From: Oleispirillum sp963668495
GTDB lineage: Bacteria; Pseudomonadota; Alphaproteobacteria; Rhodospirillales; Rhodospirillaceae
Direction of reading: 5' to 3'
DNA: 64,000 nucleotides
Assembly (NCBI GenBank): GCA_963668495.1
Contig: OY764545.1
Location: forward strand, 2,604,001-2,668,000
In this document: piece after piece, positions 9,776-19,274 of the stretch
How positions within the stretch are numbered: the first letter of the stretch is position 1
How the letters are laid out: each line of letters opens with the position of its first letter
Notes under the pieces: generated by a model
Told to the model about the DNA's origin: nothing
The model's input: only the letters and a program-made list of their open reading frames with translations
The model's database searches: none
Program-made: the position numbers and the translations under genes

Positions 9776-10147
9776 TTACTCCTTCTCGACCTTGCACTGA
9801 AGGGGATGCTGTGACCGACGAGCCAGATCAATCACTTGTCCGGCCTTGGTCTCTGCAACTTCAAAGGTATAAATGCCACACACACCGACACCTTCATTAT
9901 GAACCTTCAGCATAATTTCCGTGGCTTCTTCCTGGCTCTTGTGAAAGAACCGCTCCAGAACCTCGATTACAAAATCCATTGGCGTATAGTCATCATTCAG
10001 CAAAAGCACCTTGTACATGGACGGTCGTTTGACCGCGACGCGGGTCTTCAATGAAACGCCAAATCGGGTATCGTCATCTCCTGAATTTTGCCAATCCCCC
10101 ATATGCGGGCGGCGGGTTAACGGTTTGTCAAAGGTCTTCACAACCAT
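9776..10147 (-). CDS. clpS: ATP-dependent Clp protease adaptor ClpS
   Basis: Up to 123 residues. It is the N-end-rule adaptor that binds proteins with bulky hydrophobic N-termini and delivers them to ClpAP. The core shows MYKVLLLNDDYTPMDFVIEVL (split: MYKVLLLNDDYT, then PMDFVIEVLERFF), a HKSQEEATEIML helix and the GVCGIYTFEVAETK strand-turn, all family hallmarks including the Asn-Asp-Asp substrate pocket. The N-terminal tail is somewhat longer than E. coli ClpS; an internal ATG at 10102 would shorten it by 15 residues. It is immediately upstream of clpA in one operon, the usual arrangement. Confidence 0.95.
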   Translation of the reverse strand: MVVKTFDKPLTRRPHMGDWQNSGDDDTRFGVSLKTRVAVKRPSMYKVLLLNDDYTPMDFVIEVLERFFHKSQEEATEIMLKVHNEGVGVCGIYTFEVAETKAGQVIDLARRSQHPLQCKVEKE

Positions 10148-10268
10148 TGTCTTCTCTCACCTCAACAATTTGCATTATTGCCAAACAATAACTGCACGCC
10201 TCAGATATGGGGCAGTTCAACCCCTTCGGGAAGCCCCTTGACAGATAAATCCATCACGAAATCAGCAT

Positions 10269-10976
10269 TTACTGAAAACCAGGCATTGATAACCCACCAC
10301 GCCCGGCAACACCTTCTGCCGTGGCGTAAGTCACGAAGAATTCTCTATAGTTTCTGTCATCAGAAGGATAGTCATCCTCCACTTGCGCCGGAGCAAAAGG
10401 ACGCCCCGAGGGTTGCAGTTCTTCCAGAACTGCCGGGAATGTAAGGTTGGCATACGCAGCGGATGGGTATGCCCACGCATGGAACCATGGTTGACCATTC
10501 ATACACCCTGCCCCTGTCCAGAAATAGGACCGACTGTTCAACGGTACGCGCCCGACCAATGGGACAAAGGCTTGATCCTGCGTCAATGCCTGAACAACAG
10601 CATCGGCCTGTTCGTCCGTCAGTTTTGCCGAAAATTTTTCCGGCTGCCACGGCAGGTGCAGTTTATTCGGGTCCAAAACAATATTGGCCCAATTCACCGC
10701 CTGCATCACGTCTTCATCCAATTGCCACTGCCCCTGCCCGTCCCGGTGGATAGCCAAAACTCGAACATCTTCACGGTAATTCGCATTATTTGTCAGTCGA
10801 ATATTGGTTTCGCCGACTTGACAAGCATCACGCAAGTCATCCCCGGATATAAACGAGAACCAAGACAAGCGACGCACGACCGGATTATCCACCGATCCGG
10901 TCGATGAGCACCCGGCAAGAATCCCCACAGCCGGAAAAACGACCGACGCCATCGCAAGAGTTAAATATTTTTTCAT
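10269..10976 (-). CDS. Putative lipoprotein of unknown function
   Basis: A 235-residue protein starting MKKYLTLAMASVV with a lipobox LAGC at residues 20-23, so it is expected to be lipid-anchored at Cys23 and exported. I do not recognise a domain in the mature part. It is rich in aromatic residues (several Trp and Tyr) and contains three further Cys/Gly-rich points (DACQVGE, GAGCMNG), compatible with one disulfide. The gene is monocistronic: clpS follows on the same strand after a gap of 120 bases, and a divergent carboxypeptidase gene lies upstream. Confidence 0.7.
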   Translation of the reverse strand: MKKYLTLAMASVVFPAVGILAGCSSTGSVDNPVVRRLSWFSFISGDDLRDACQVGETNIRLTNNANYREDVRVLAIHRDGQGQWQLDEDVMQAVNWANIVLDPNKLHLPWQPEKFSAKLTDEQADAVVQALTQDQAFVPLVGRVPLNSRSYFWTGAGCMNGQPWFHAWAYPSAAYANLTFPAVLEELQPSGRPFAPAQVEDDYPSDDRNYREFFVTYATAEGVAGRGGLSMPGFQ

Positions 10977-11217
10977 GATCTTCGCCTATGGTGATGCAGA
11001 GCCTAAGGACAGGCAGATACCTGCTAATCGGGACCAATCGGGAGATATAGCCTCCCTATCGGACTGTCAATGTACAGCCCAAACGACTCGTTGAAAAGAA
11101 AAGGCTCTAGACGCAGAGTCACGGCTCACGTATTGTCTGGGATATTTGTAAGGCCGTAACACTATTCGGTCAGGATCGAAATCAGAGACCACACGACACA
11201 AGGGACACCGGATTCTC

Positions 11218-12594
11218 ATGGGAACCCCTTCACACTACAAACTATCCAATCTTCCGGCCCGCGCGTTGCGCAGCCTGTTGTTTGCTCCGCTTTTGATCCT
11301 GTTGTCCGTTCTGGTCGGCACCTCTTTTTCCCTTTCATCCACGGCGGAAGCCCGCACTTACGCAGCGTTTTCTATGGATGCTGCCACGGGAAAAGTTTAT
11401 TTCGCCCGCAATGCTGACACTTTGACCTATCCGGCGTCTTTGACCAAAATGATGACGCTTTACCTATTGTTTGAAGAGCTCGAAGCCAAACGCGTTTCTC
11501 TGAAGACACCGCTGAAAGTTACTGCAAAAGCAGAACGACAACCGGCAAGTAAACTTGGACTGCGCCGCGGACAAGTGATCAACGTGGAAACCGCAATCAA
11601 GGCATTGGTTATCAAGTCTGCCAATGACGTTGCTGTTACCGTTGCCGAAAATCTGGCACGCAGCGAAGTGGATTTCGCCCGCCGCATGACCAATCGGGCG
11701 CGGGCTTTGGGCATGCGCAACACCACGTTCCGTAACGCGTCCGGCCTGTATCACAGCAAGCAAAAATCAACTGCGCGCGACATGGCAAAACTTGGCGAAG
11801 CCTTGATCCGGGATTTTCCACAGTACTACAAATACTTTTCTGAAAAATCGTTCCAATTCAATGGACAAACCATCCGCACCCATAACGGCCTGCTGAAAAC
11901 CTTTAGCGGGGCCGATGGCATGAAAACCGGTTATATTTATGCCTCCGGCTTTAACATTGTCACCTCTGCCGCACGCAACGGCAAACGTGTGATTACCGTG
12001 GTGCTGGGCGGCAAAACGTCCAAATGGCGGGACCGCCATGTTGCAAAGCTGATGAACCGATCTTTTCAGGACATTGCCTTTGCCGAAAACAACATTCCAC
12101 GCCCGCCATTCAACCCGAAAAACACCAAACTTGTTGCCATGCTGGATGATGCCGAGCATGAAACCGACGCGCCGGAAGACCTGACCATCGGACAAGGTGA
12201 CGCGGAGACAGAGGCCGACATGGCAACGGATACGGCGGATACGGTGGCGACAGAAGCTCCGGCTCCGCAATATAAGTCAACCCAACCGGAGCAACAGTTG
12301 GCTTTGGCAACTCCGGTGACCATACAGCCGATCGAGACACCATCAACAAGCTGGTCAGTGCAAGTGGGCGCATTCAGCAGTCGAAAATCTGCCGTACAAG
12401 CCGTTAACCATGCATTGATGCTGCAAACCGATGCATCGGCTAAGAATGCCCGCCGAACTGTACAAAAGATCAACAACGGCAAGACCACACTGTACCGGGC
12501 GCGCCTTACCCACCTGAGCGCCGGTGATGCGAACCGGACCTGCCAATTACTGCAACGGGATAGCCGCCCGTGCATGACCATCAACACCCGCTAA
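11218..12594 (+). CDS. D-alanyl-D-alanine carboxypeptidase (DacC/DacF-like) with C-terminal SPOR domain
   Basis: A 458-residue periplasmic penicillin-binding protein of family S11, which trims the terminal D-Ala of peptidoglycan stem peptides. The N-terminal hydrophobic segment (about 20-45) is a signal peptide or anchor. All three active-site motifs are present: SLTK (Ser74, Lys77), SAN (134-136) and KTG (236-238). Residues of about 310-375 form a low-complexity acidic and Thr/Ala-rich linker. The C-terminal SWSVQVGAFSSRKSA onward is a SPOR domain, which binds denuded glycan strands and targets proteins to the division septum. This S11 plus SPOR layout is common in alphaproteobacteria. The stop codon lies inside the loop of a 10-bp hairpin. 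Confidence 0.92.
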   Translation: MGTPSHYKLSNLPARALRSLLFAPLLILLSVLVGTSFSLSSTAEARTYAAFSMDAATGKVYFARNADTLTYPASLTKMMTLYLLFEELEAKRVSLKTPLKVTAKAERQPASKLGLRRGQVINVETAIKALVIKSANDVAVTVAENLARSEVDFARRMTNRARALGMRNTTFRNASGLYHSKQKSTARDMAKLGEALIRDFPQYYKYFSEKSFQFNGQTIRTHNGLLKTFSGADGMKTGYIYASGFNIVTSAARNGKRVITVVLGGKTSKWRDRHVAKLMNRSFQDIAFAENNIPRPPFNPKNTKLVAMLDDAEHETDAPEDLTIGQGDAETEADMATDTADTVATEAPAPQYKSTQPEQQLALATPVTIQPIETPSTSWSVQVGAFSSRKSAVQAVNHALMLQTDASAKNARRTVQKINNGKTTLYRARLTHLSAGDANRTCQLLQRDSRPCMTINTR

Positions 12595-12605
12595 AGCGGG
12601 TGTTG
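12582..12605 (+). terminator. Hairpin enclosing the carboxypeptidase stop codon
   Basis: A perfect 10-bp inverted repeat (12582-12591 with 12596-12605) with a 4-base loop (TAAA) that contains the stop codon of the carboxypeptidase. There is no T run after it on either strand, so it may be a weak bidirectional terminator or an mRNA 3'-end stabiliser between two convergent genes. Confidence 0.45.
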
Positions 12606-12612
12606 TGGCTAT

Positions 12613-14007
12613 TCATGTCACAAGGATACGCGGGACAGCAACGCCAACACGGCGCAGATGATCGGCAACTTCGGTCTTCACCGCCCGCAGCCCTTCTGCG
12701 CTGCGTGCCTCACACCGTACAACAATCAATTGCTGCGTATTGGCGGCTCGGATCAGCCACCAGCCATCAGCGCAAGACGCCCGAACACCATCCACATCAA
12801 TGAACTCTCGGCCCTCGGCCCGCAGAGCATCTGCAACTTCATCAACCACCGTCAGCAGTTGATCTTCCGTACAGGGCAGCCGCAATTCCGGTGTATCGAA
12901 GGTTTGCGGCAATTCCGTCAGCCACTGTGATAAGCCACCATCACGCTTCGCAATGACACGCAACAACCGCACGGCAGCATAAATGGCATCGTCATAGCCA
13001 TAGTAACCATCGGCAAAGAAGATGTGCCCACTCATTTCCCCAGCCAGCGGGCCACCGAAGTCTGCCAGCTTGGTGCGAATAACCGAGTGCCCGGTCCGGC
13101 TCATTATTTTCTTCCCGCCAAGGCGGTCGATTTCATCAAACAATACTTGTGAGGCTTTAACATCTGCAACAATCGGGGCGCCGGGATACCGTTGCAAAAC
13201 ATCTTCCACCAACAGGGTCAGGACCTTATCACCCCACAGGATATTGCCATCGCCGTCAACCACGCCCAGACGGTCACCATCACCGTCAAAGGCAAAGCCG
13301 ATATCCGCCTTGTTGGCCTTTACCGCAGCGATCAAATGCTCCAGATTTTTGGCGACAGTCGGGTCCGCATGGTGGTTGGGAAACATGCCATCGACTTCCG
13401 GGAATAAGACCGTGTGTTGTCCCGGCAGACGTTTGACCAAGGCTTCGATCACTGGCCCGGCGGCACCGTTCCCGCAGTCCCAAACCACGTTCAATGGCGT
13501 TGGAAACGCGGCGTCACGCAACAGGCGAGAGACGTAATTATCCAAGACTTCACTATCAACGATCTCGCCATTGCCGGAACTGAATCCACCTTTTTCTGCA
13601 CGTTGGCGCAAGGCCTGAATATCCGCCCCAAAGAATGAACGCCCCTGTATAACCATTTTAAAACCGTTATGACTGGGCGGATTATGGGACGCCGTCACCA
13701 TAATCCCTGCATCAGCTTTCAGACTATGGACGGCATAATACAGCATCGGCGTTGGGCAACATCCGATCCGCAAAACCTTAACCCCGGTAGAGGTCAGGCC
13801 ATCCAAAAGAGCCTCAAGAAAATCCGGTGAACTGATCCGACCATCACGGCCTACAACGACAGTCTTTCCGCCTTTTTCGACCAAAAGGGAACCAAAAGAC
13901 ATACCAAGGGCCACAGCATCAGAAATCCGCAGCGTCTCTCCAACAACGCCGCGGATATCATAATCGCGAAAGATGGCCGGGTGAAAAATATGTACCTGCC
14001 CGGTCAC
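12613..14007 (-). CDS. Phosphomannomutase/phosphoglucomutase
   Basis: A 464-residue alpha-D-phosphohexomutase that interconverts hexose 6- and 1-phosphates, feeding GDP-mannose and UDP-glucose synthesis. The phosphoserine loop TASHNP is at residues 105-110 (Ser107), the metal loop DGDGDR at 241-246, the sugar-specificity loop GEMSGH at 323-328, and a C-terminal phosphate-binding domain near 400-440. Length and motif order match AlgC/ManB-type bifunctional enzymes. It follows ugd and galU on the same strand (22-base gap after ugd), giving a three-gene module that takes glucose 6-phosphate to UDP-glucuronate, for surface polysaccharide. Confidence 0.92.
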   Translation of the reverse strand: MTGQVHIFHPAIFRDYDIRGVVGETLRISDAVALGMSFGSLLVEKGGKTVVVGRDGRISSPDFLEALLDGLTSTGVKVLRIGCCPTPMLYYAVHSLKADAGIMVTASHNPPSHNGFKMVIQGRSFFGADIQALRQRAEKGGFSSGNGEIVDSEVLDNYVSRLLRDAAFPTPLNVVWDCGNGAAGPVIEALVKRLPGQHTVLFPEVDGMFPNHHADPTVAKNLEHLIAAVKANKADIGFAFDGDGDRLGVVDGDGNILWGDKVLTLLVEDVLQRYPGAPIVADVKASQVLFDEIDRLGGKKIMSRTGHSVIRTKLADFGGPLAGEMSGHIFFADGYYGYDDAIYAAVRLLRVIAKRDGGLSQWLTELPQTFDTPELRLPCTEDQLLTVVDEVADALRAEGREFIDVDGVRASCADGWWLIRAANTQQLIVVRCEARSAEGLRAVKTEVADHLRRVGVAVPRILVT

Positions 14008-14029
14008 GTAATTATGCTCACTTTAAAGG

Positions 14030-15349
14030 TTATGCAGACGGAACCGGACGCCCGATGCAGCTGTAGGTAAATCCTTTGGCTGCCATGTCTTTGGGGTCAT
14101 AGATATTGCGCAAATCAACAATAACCGGCGCATTCATCAGGGACTTTACCCGTTCCAAGTTCAGGCTACGGAATGCGTTCCACTCCGTCAAGACAACAAG
14201 GACATCGGCCTTGTCCATGACTTCGTAAGCATCCCCACAATACTGCACCGTATCCGGCAACAGTTTTTGAGCCTCTTTCATGCCTTCCGGGTCGAATGCC
14301 TTCACCATGGCACCGGCGTTTAACATATCCGGCACTAGATCAAGGCTGGCACTGTCCCGCATATCATCGGTGTTCGGTTTGAACGTCAGACCAAGTACAC
14401 CCACGGTTTTTCCAGTCAAATCACCACCAACAGCCTTGAGCACGCGTTTAATCAAGGATTTCTTACGCTGATCATTGACGTCAACCGTGGTTTCAATCAA
14501 ACGCACCGGAGAATTGTAATCCCGCGCAGTCTGCACCAAAGCCAAAGTATCCTTAGGGAAGCAAGACCCGCCATACCCCGGTCCGGCGTGCAAGAATTTG
14601 CCACCGATCCGACCATCCAGACCAATGCCTCTTGCCACATCATGCACGTTTGCACCGACTGCTTCCGCAAGATCTGCCATTTCGTTGATGAAGGTAATCT
14701 TCATAGCAAGGAAGGCATTCCCGGCATATTTAATCAGTTCAGAAGTCTCCCGCGAGGTAAAGACAATCGGCGTTTCAATCAAATACAGCACACGATAGAG
14801 CTGACGCATGACTTCCTGAGCACGCTCTGAATCCGTGCCGATAACCACCCGATCAGGCCGCATAAAGTCGTTAATAGCCGAACCTTCACGCAAGAATTCC
14901 GGGTTAGAAACCACATCAAACTCTGCATCGGGGCGTGCCTTGCGGATGATGTCTTCCACCTCTCGCCCGGTACCGACCGGAACCGTCGATTTGGTAACAA
15001 CAACCGTGTACCCATCCATGGCATGGGCAATTTCCTCTGCCGCGGCATAGACATAGGACAAATCAGCATGACCATCGCCACGACGGGACGGCGTCCCAAC
15101 GGCAATAAACACGGCATCAGCATTTTTCACTGCGGCTTTCAGGTCCGTGGTAAAGGACAAACGCCCAGCCTTGACGTTGGATTCAACCAACGCGTCCAGC
15201 CCCGGCTCATATATGGGGATTTCACCGCGATGCAGCATCTCGATCTTGCTGACATCCTTATCGACGCAAACGACATCAACACCGAATTCAGAGAAACATG
15301 TACCTGAAACCAGCCCAACATAGCCAGTCCCGATCATCGCAATCCGCAT
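14030..15349 (-). CDS. ugd: UDP-glucose 6-dehydrogenase
   Basis: A 439-residue NAD-dependent enzyme that oxidises UDP-glucose to UDP-glucuronate. The N-terminal Rossmann motif GTGYVG is at 7-12, the catalytic GGSCFPKD loop carries Cys263, and the supporting ELIKYAGNAFLA helix has Lys207 and Asn211. The C-terminal UDP-binding domain begins with GLTFKPNTDDMRDS. The frame is open upstream, but the ATG at 15349 gives the family start MRIAMIGTGYVG and has AGAGG about 8 bases before it, so the longer form is rejected. It lies 68 bases after galU, which makes its substrate. Confidence 0.95.
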   Translation of the reverse strand: MRIAMIGTGYVGLVSGTCFSEFGVDVVCVDKDVSKIEMLHRGEIPIYEPGLDALVESNVKAGRLSFTTDLKAAVKNADAVFIAVGTPSRRGDGHADLSYVYAAAEEIAHAMDGYTVVVTKSTVPVGTGREVEDIIRKARPDAEFDVVSNPEFLREGSAINDFMRPDRVVIGTDSERAQEVMRQLYRVLYLIETPIVFTSRETSELIKYAGNAFLAMKITFINEMADLAEAVGANVHDVARGIGLDGRIGGKFLHAGPGYGGSCFPKDTLALVQTARDYNSPVRLIETTVDVNDQRKKSLIKRVLKAVGGDLTGKTVGVLGLTFKPNTDDMRDSASLDLVPDMLNAGAMVKAFDPEGMKEAQKLLPDTVQYCGDAYEVMDKADVLVVLTEWNAFRSLNLERVKSLMNAPVIVDLRNIYDPKDMAAKGFTYSCIGRPVPSA

Positions 15350-15417
15350 ACCCTTAACCTCTTTAAACTTGGGCCATCCCCCTTTGGGGGCATTACAATC
15401 CACCGTGTACGGCAGAC

Positions 15418-16290
15418 CTAGCAAATCATGTCTTTAAGTGCCGCACGCACATTGTCAGCCATATCAGGTCGGCTGAGCGCAAACGCAACATTCGCCTGCA
15501 AGAAACCGACCTTATCACCGCAATCGTACCGCGTGCCTTCAAACCGGAAACCATGGAACGGCACAACAGACAACGTGGCAGCCATGGCATCGGTCAACTG
15601 AATCTCATTTCCGGCACCACGTACTTGGCGATCCAGCGGTTTAAACACCACCGGATCCAAAATGTAGCGTCCGATAATTGACAGGTTGGACGGTGCCTCT
15701 TCCGGGTCCGGTTTTTCCACAAGACCACTTGCCTTTGCCAGAACGCCGTCATCACTCTCAATATCCAAGATACCGTACTTGTTGGTATGCTCCTGAGGCA
15801 CTTCCTGAGCCGCGACCAGATTGCCGCCAACCTTATCATAGACATCGGCCATCTGTTGCAGAACTGAAGTCTTTGACAAGATCAAGTCATCGGGCAGAAC
15901 CACGGCAAACGGCTCCCGTCCCACCAGATGGCGCGCACACCAAACCGCATGACCAAGCCCCAACGGCTCTGTCTGCCGGGTATAGCTGATTTGACCGGAT
16001 TTCGGCATAAATTTCCGTACCGCATCAAGAGCCTCATCCTTTTGCCGCTCGATCAGCAAGCGTTCAAGCTCCGGCGCGGTATCAAAGTGATCTTCCAACG
16101 CGTTCTTCCCGCGCCCGGTCACAAAGATAAAATGGTCAACCCCGGCAGCGGCAGCTTCCTCAACTGCATATTGAATCAATGGCTTATCAACGACTGGCAA
16201 CATTTCCTTCGGCATAGCCTTTGTCGCCGGCAAAAATCGGGTTCCCATGCCACCGACAGGGAAGACCGCCTTATGCACGCGTTCGCTCAT
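15418..16290 (-). CDS. galU: UTP-glucose-1-phosphate uridylyltransferase
   Basis: A 290-residue nucleotidyltransferase that makes UDP-glucose from UTP and glucose 1-phosphate. The N-terminal nucleotide-binding signature AVFPVGGMGTRFLPATKAMPKEM is visible (GGMGTRFLP core, with Lys of ATKAMPKE), followed by VEEAAAAGVDHFIFVTGRGK, PLGLGHAVWCAR and the VVLPDDL metal-site strand. Length is typical. It is the first gene of the galU-ugd-phosphohexomutase cluster. The 148-base gap to mipZ upstream probably holds its promoter. Confidence 0.95.
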   Translation of the reverse strand: MSERVHKAVFPVGGMGTRFLPATKAMPKEMLPVVDKPLIQYAVEEAAAAGVDHFIFVTGRGKNALEDHFDTAPELERLLIERQKDEALDAVRKFMPKSGQISYTRQTEPLGLGHAVWCARHLVGREPFAVVLPDDLILSKTSVLQQMADVYDKVGGNLVAAQEVPQEHTNKYGILDIESDDGVLAKASGLVEKPDPEEAPSNLSIIGRYILDPVVFKPLDRQVRGAGNEIQLTDAMAATLSVVPFHGFRFEGTRYDCGDKVGFLQANVAFALSRPDMADNVRAALKDMIC

Positions 16291-16438
16291 TCGTTTTACT
16301 CCGCTTCAGTATAAAAATGGCCGGAAGTCAGCCAAAGTAATTCTTTAAACAATTGCGGCGAAGTATAGCCGGGTGCGATATTTCGTGTCCAGCCTCAGCC
16401 TATACATTCACTCATGACTTTCTTGGGACAAGCCACAG

Positions 16439-17263
16439 TTAAGCCGATTTACCGGCAGGAATAATATTGGTAAAGCCAATGGCTTCAAAAACTGTGCGCA
16501 ATTCATGGCGCGCCGCTACGTGGGAAACAGACATATCCACATCCACACCCGGATGACGCAAATCCAACAACGTCAAACCACTGAGGAACAATTCCCGGTA
16601 AATCACACGCTCGCCAAGGCCCGCGACCTGGGTGAATCCTACACGTTCCGCCAAACTGTCGATGGCCTGTTCCACAGCGCGTTTGTTTCGTGCATCCAAA
16701 TGGGACAAACGGTTCCGCAATACAAACCAGCGCAACGGACGGCGATTCTGCAATGCCCTTTCCTTACGGGTGTCCCAGACCAGTTCCGAATAGTGGCTGG
16801 GCCGAATAACTTTAAAAGTTTCCGGGTCCACCCGTCCCAGAACATCCAAATCGATAAAGCTATCGTTCAGGGGCGTAATCAGGGTATCGGCAAATACGTG
16901 ACCGGCCCGTGACAATTCTGTCGAAAAACCGGGCGTATCAATCACCAGCAAGTCTTGCTCCTGCATTGCCTGAAGCGCAACAGCCGCCAACCCCTCTATC
17001 GTCGTATCCGGCAAGGAATATACCGTCGGCAATGGCAGCACGATCCCGTTATTTTTAACGAAAGCTTCCCGATTTTCGATATATCTGGAAACGCTGCGTT
17101 GGCGAGGATCAAGGTCAATCACACCGACACGACCACCCGCATTGGCAAAGGCCACCGCCATATGCATGGCAATGGTGGACTTTCCGGTCCCACCCTTTTC
17201 ATTACCCAGCACCACCACATGCGCACGACGCGATGCCGCATTTGTTCCCGAGGTGTCCGACAC
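16439..17263 (-). CDS. mipZ: MipZ-like ParA-family ATPase, division-site positioning
   Basis: A 274-residue ParA-type ATPase. It has the deviant Walker A GNEKGGTGKST (residues 20-30), the VIDLDPRQRSVSRY switch region, VIDTPGFS, and the MipZ-typical stretch NDSFIDLDVLGRVDPETF, followed by WFVLRNRLSHLDARNK and RELFLSGLTLLDL. MipZ binds ParB-origin complexes and inhibits FtsZ away from mid-cell in alphaproteobacteria. The frame is open to a TTG at 17293, but the GTG at 17263 has GGGGGA six bases upstream and yields the expected short N-terminus. It stands alone next to galU, with no partner partition genes here. Confidence 0.9.
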   Translation of the reverse strand: MSDTSGTNAASRRAHVVVLGNEKGGTGKSTIAMHMAVAFANAGGRVGVIDLDPRQRSVSRYIENREAFVKNNGIVLPLPTVYSLPDTTIEGLAAVALQAMQEQDLLVIDTPGFSTELSRAGHVFADTLITPLNDSFIDLDVLGRVDPETFKVIRPSHYSELVWDTRKERALQNRRPLRWFVLRNRLSHLDARNKRAVEQAIDSLAERVGFTQVAGLGERVIYRELFLSGLTLLDLRHPGVDVDMSVSHVAARHELRTVFEAIGFTNIIPAGKSA

Positions 17264-17481
17264 AGTGTTCCCCCACAGCAAGGACAAAGGCAATTCAACT
17301 CATGAATTATTCCAACAGAAAGCCACACTTGCCGGGTCAGGTCAATCAATAGGCACCGTTTCAGGCTTGACACCACGCACTAAATAGAGATATTAGCCGC
17401 CTAATATTTGAAATACCCGTTGTGCCCGGTTTCTCGTTCGAAGCCCGGCATGTTTTGCGTGGAAGAACGACAGGAAATACC

Positions 17482-18009
17482 GTGACACATTACCGCCCTT
17501 TACTTTTGCCGATCATCGCCATGATGCTGGTTGTCGTCGCATCCAACATACTGGTGCAATACCCAATCAATGACTGGCTGACTTATGGGGCCTTGACCTA
17601 TCCGGCGGCATTCTTTGTCACTGACCTGACCAACCGGACTTTGGGCGCATCCGCAGCCCGCCGTGTCATTCCGGCAGGCTTTATTCTGGCTGTTGCCATA
17701 TCCTTTTATTTGGCAACACCGCGCATTGCACTGGCTTCCGGCTCGGCCTTCCTGATTGCTCAACTGATGGACATCAGCGTATTCAACCACCTGCGCCGAC
17801 GCAGTTGGTGGCAGGCTCCTCTGGCATCTTCTTTCCTTGGCTCTGCCATTGATACCGTGCTGTTTTTCTCCATCGCCTTTGCCGGGACCGGCTTGCCGTG
17901 GATTACATGGGCCCTTGGCGACTTCGCGGTCAAAATTGCCATGGCGTTGATGATCCTTGCCCCCTATGGCAGCATTATTCGCAGCCGCTGGATCAAGGCT
18001 CGGGCCTAA
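17482..18009 (+). CDS. yhhQ: VUT-family queuosine precursor transporter
   Basis: A 175-residue inner-membrane protein with about six transmembrane segments. It belongs to the YhhQ/VUT family that imports preQ0 or preQ1 for queuosine tRNA modification. Family marks are PAAFFVTDLTNRTLG (the TDLTNRxxG motif), AQLMDISVFNHLRR and SSFLGSAIDTVLFFSIAF. The frame extends upstream to a GTG at 17422; the GTG at 17482 is preferred because AGGA precedes it and the product then starts just before TM1. It is divergent from mipZ. Confidence 0.88.
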   Translation: MTHYRPLLLPIIAMMLVVVASNILVQYPINDWLTYGALTYPAAFFVTDLTNRTLGASAARRVIPAGFILAVAISFYLATPRIALASGSAFLIAQLMDISVFNHLRRRSWWQAPLASSFLGSAIDTVLFFSIAFAGTGLPWITWALGDFAVKIAMALMILAPYGSIIRSRWIKARA

Positions 18010-18117
18010 TCCCATACCATCCTCGACCTTTTATCAATTTGTTAAACGTCCCGATGTAAGCTAGCCGATGGATTGCTTTATGCTATTCATCGGCTTTTTC
18101 ATGCAACGGAGACACCG

Positions 18118-19269
18118 ATGTCCGGGCGTCATTTTCATTTTGTTTTTACCGTCACTTCTGTATGTGCGCTTGCTGTTGCAATCTGCCTGACCACAGCAAC
18201 CCCATCAGATGCCCAAGTTAGACTGAACGGGCACAGCCTGGACGCAACAGAAACAGCGACCCCAAAACTGGTAAAAGCCAGCGAAGCAACGCCATTCCGG
18301 GAGGAACTGCGCAAAATCATTGATGGATTGGGAGCATACGCCGACAGTCGTGATGCGAACTTCATTATGATCGGGCGCAATCCACTTAGCCTTATGGTTA
18401 CCAGTTCGTGGGAACAACAACGTAAAGCCCTGTTGGACCCGGATTCATTATCACATTCGCCAATACCGGATGATGCCCCCGGTGGCCCCATGCGCCGTAT
18501 CTTGAACAACTTTGATGTGGTTGCCCTCGACAACTTCAATTGCGCAAAACCAAAGCCACCCAAGGACGCTCCGCCGCCAACTAAAGCCGAACAGGAACAG
18601 GCAGATTTTACCAAACGCCTGATGCAATCCATTCGTGACACTGGCACCCCGCTGATCGGCCTTGACGCCTGTGACCACAAGCAATCCATTTTTACGGTCG
18701 CACGCACCGGGTCAAAGCAATCCGCCACCAGCATTGCGGTTTACGGCACGCCGGACAAGCCGCGTAAACTGCCCACGGGCCGCCTGCCTTACGAAAACTC
18801 CCGCAACGTTGAAGCCGTAACTTTGGCAAAAAATGGCCTGTGGCTGCGCAATCCGCGCGTCTATCCGAACAAGGCAGATTGGGTCGTCGCCATGCAGAAC
18901 AACAACGCGGATGTTCTGATCGTCAACCCGTTTTTCACGTCTGATCAACCCCTTAGCAAACAGGATGTCCACAGCCTGAAATACAAATTCATGGGTGCCC
19001 GCCGATTGCTGATTGCCGATATGAACGTTGGGATTGCCCATGACACGGCATACTATTGGCAACGTGAATGGCGGGTTGGAGCCCCGGGATTCTTGCGACA
19101 GCCTGACCCTCAATCCGTAACCGGAATACTGGTCAATTATTGGGACCCGGACTGGAAACAGATTTTGGGAACATATTTCAAGGGGCTGATGGACCTTGGT
19201 TTTGACGGTGTCATGTTCAGCGGGCTTGAAGCCGCCGAGTTCCCGGAAGCCGCAACCATTTTGGAATAA
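18118..19269 (+). CDS. Exported GH114/TM1410-like protein
   Basis: A 383-residue protein with a signal peptide (hydrophobic part about residues 10-27, ending SDAQ). The second half reads like the TIM-barrel family of endo-alpha-1,4-polygalactosaminidases and TM1410-type proteins: ADVLIVNPFF, ARRLLIADMNVG, YYWQREWR, VNYWDPDWKQIL and LMDLGFDGVMFSGLE. In family members the last strand is usually GFDGVYLD; here the acidic residue after it is replaced (VMFSG), so hydrolase activity is uncertain. Residues near 150-165 form a Pro/Lys-rich linker. The ATG at 18118 is chosen because GGAG lies seven bases upstream. It is followed after 5 bases by an ANL-family enzyme, so the two are probably one operon. 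Confidence 0.65.
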   Translation: MSGRHFHFVFTVTSVCALAVAICLTTATPSDAQVRLNGHSLDATETATPKLVKASEATPFREELRKIIDGLGAYADSRDANFIMIGRNPLSLMVTSSWEQQRKALLDPDSLSHSPIPDDAPGGPMRRILNNFDVVALDNFNCAKPKPPKDAPPPTKAEQEQADFTKRLMQSIRDTGTPLIGLDACDHKQSIFTVARTGSKQSATSIAVYGTPDKPRKLPTGRLPYENSRNVEAVTLAKNGLWLRNPRVYPNKADWVVAMQNNNADVLIVNPFFTSDQPLSKQDVHSLKYKFMGARRLLIADMNVGIAHDTAYYWQREWRVGAPGFLRQPDPQSVTGILVNYWDPDWKQILGTYFKGLMDLGFDGVMFSGLEAAEFPEAATILE

Positions 19270-19274
19270 TCCGC

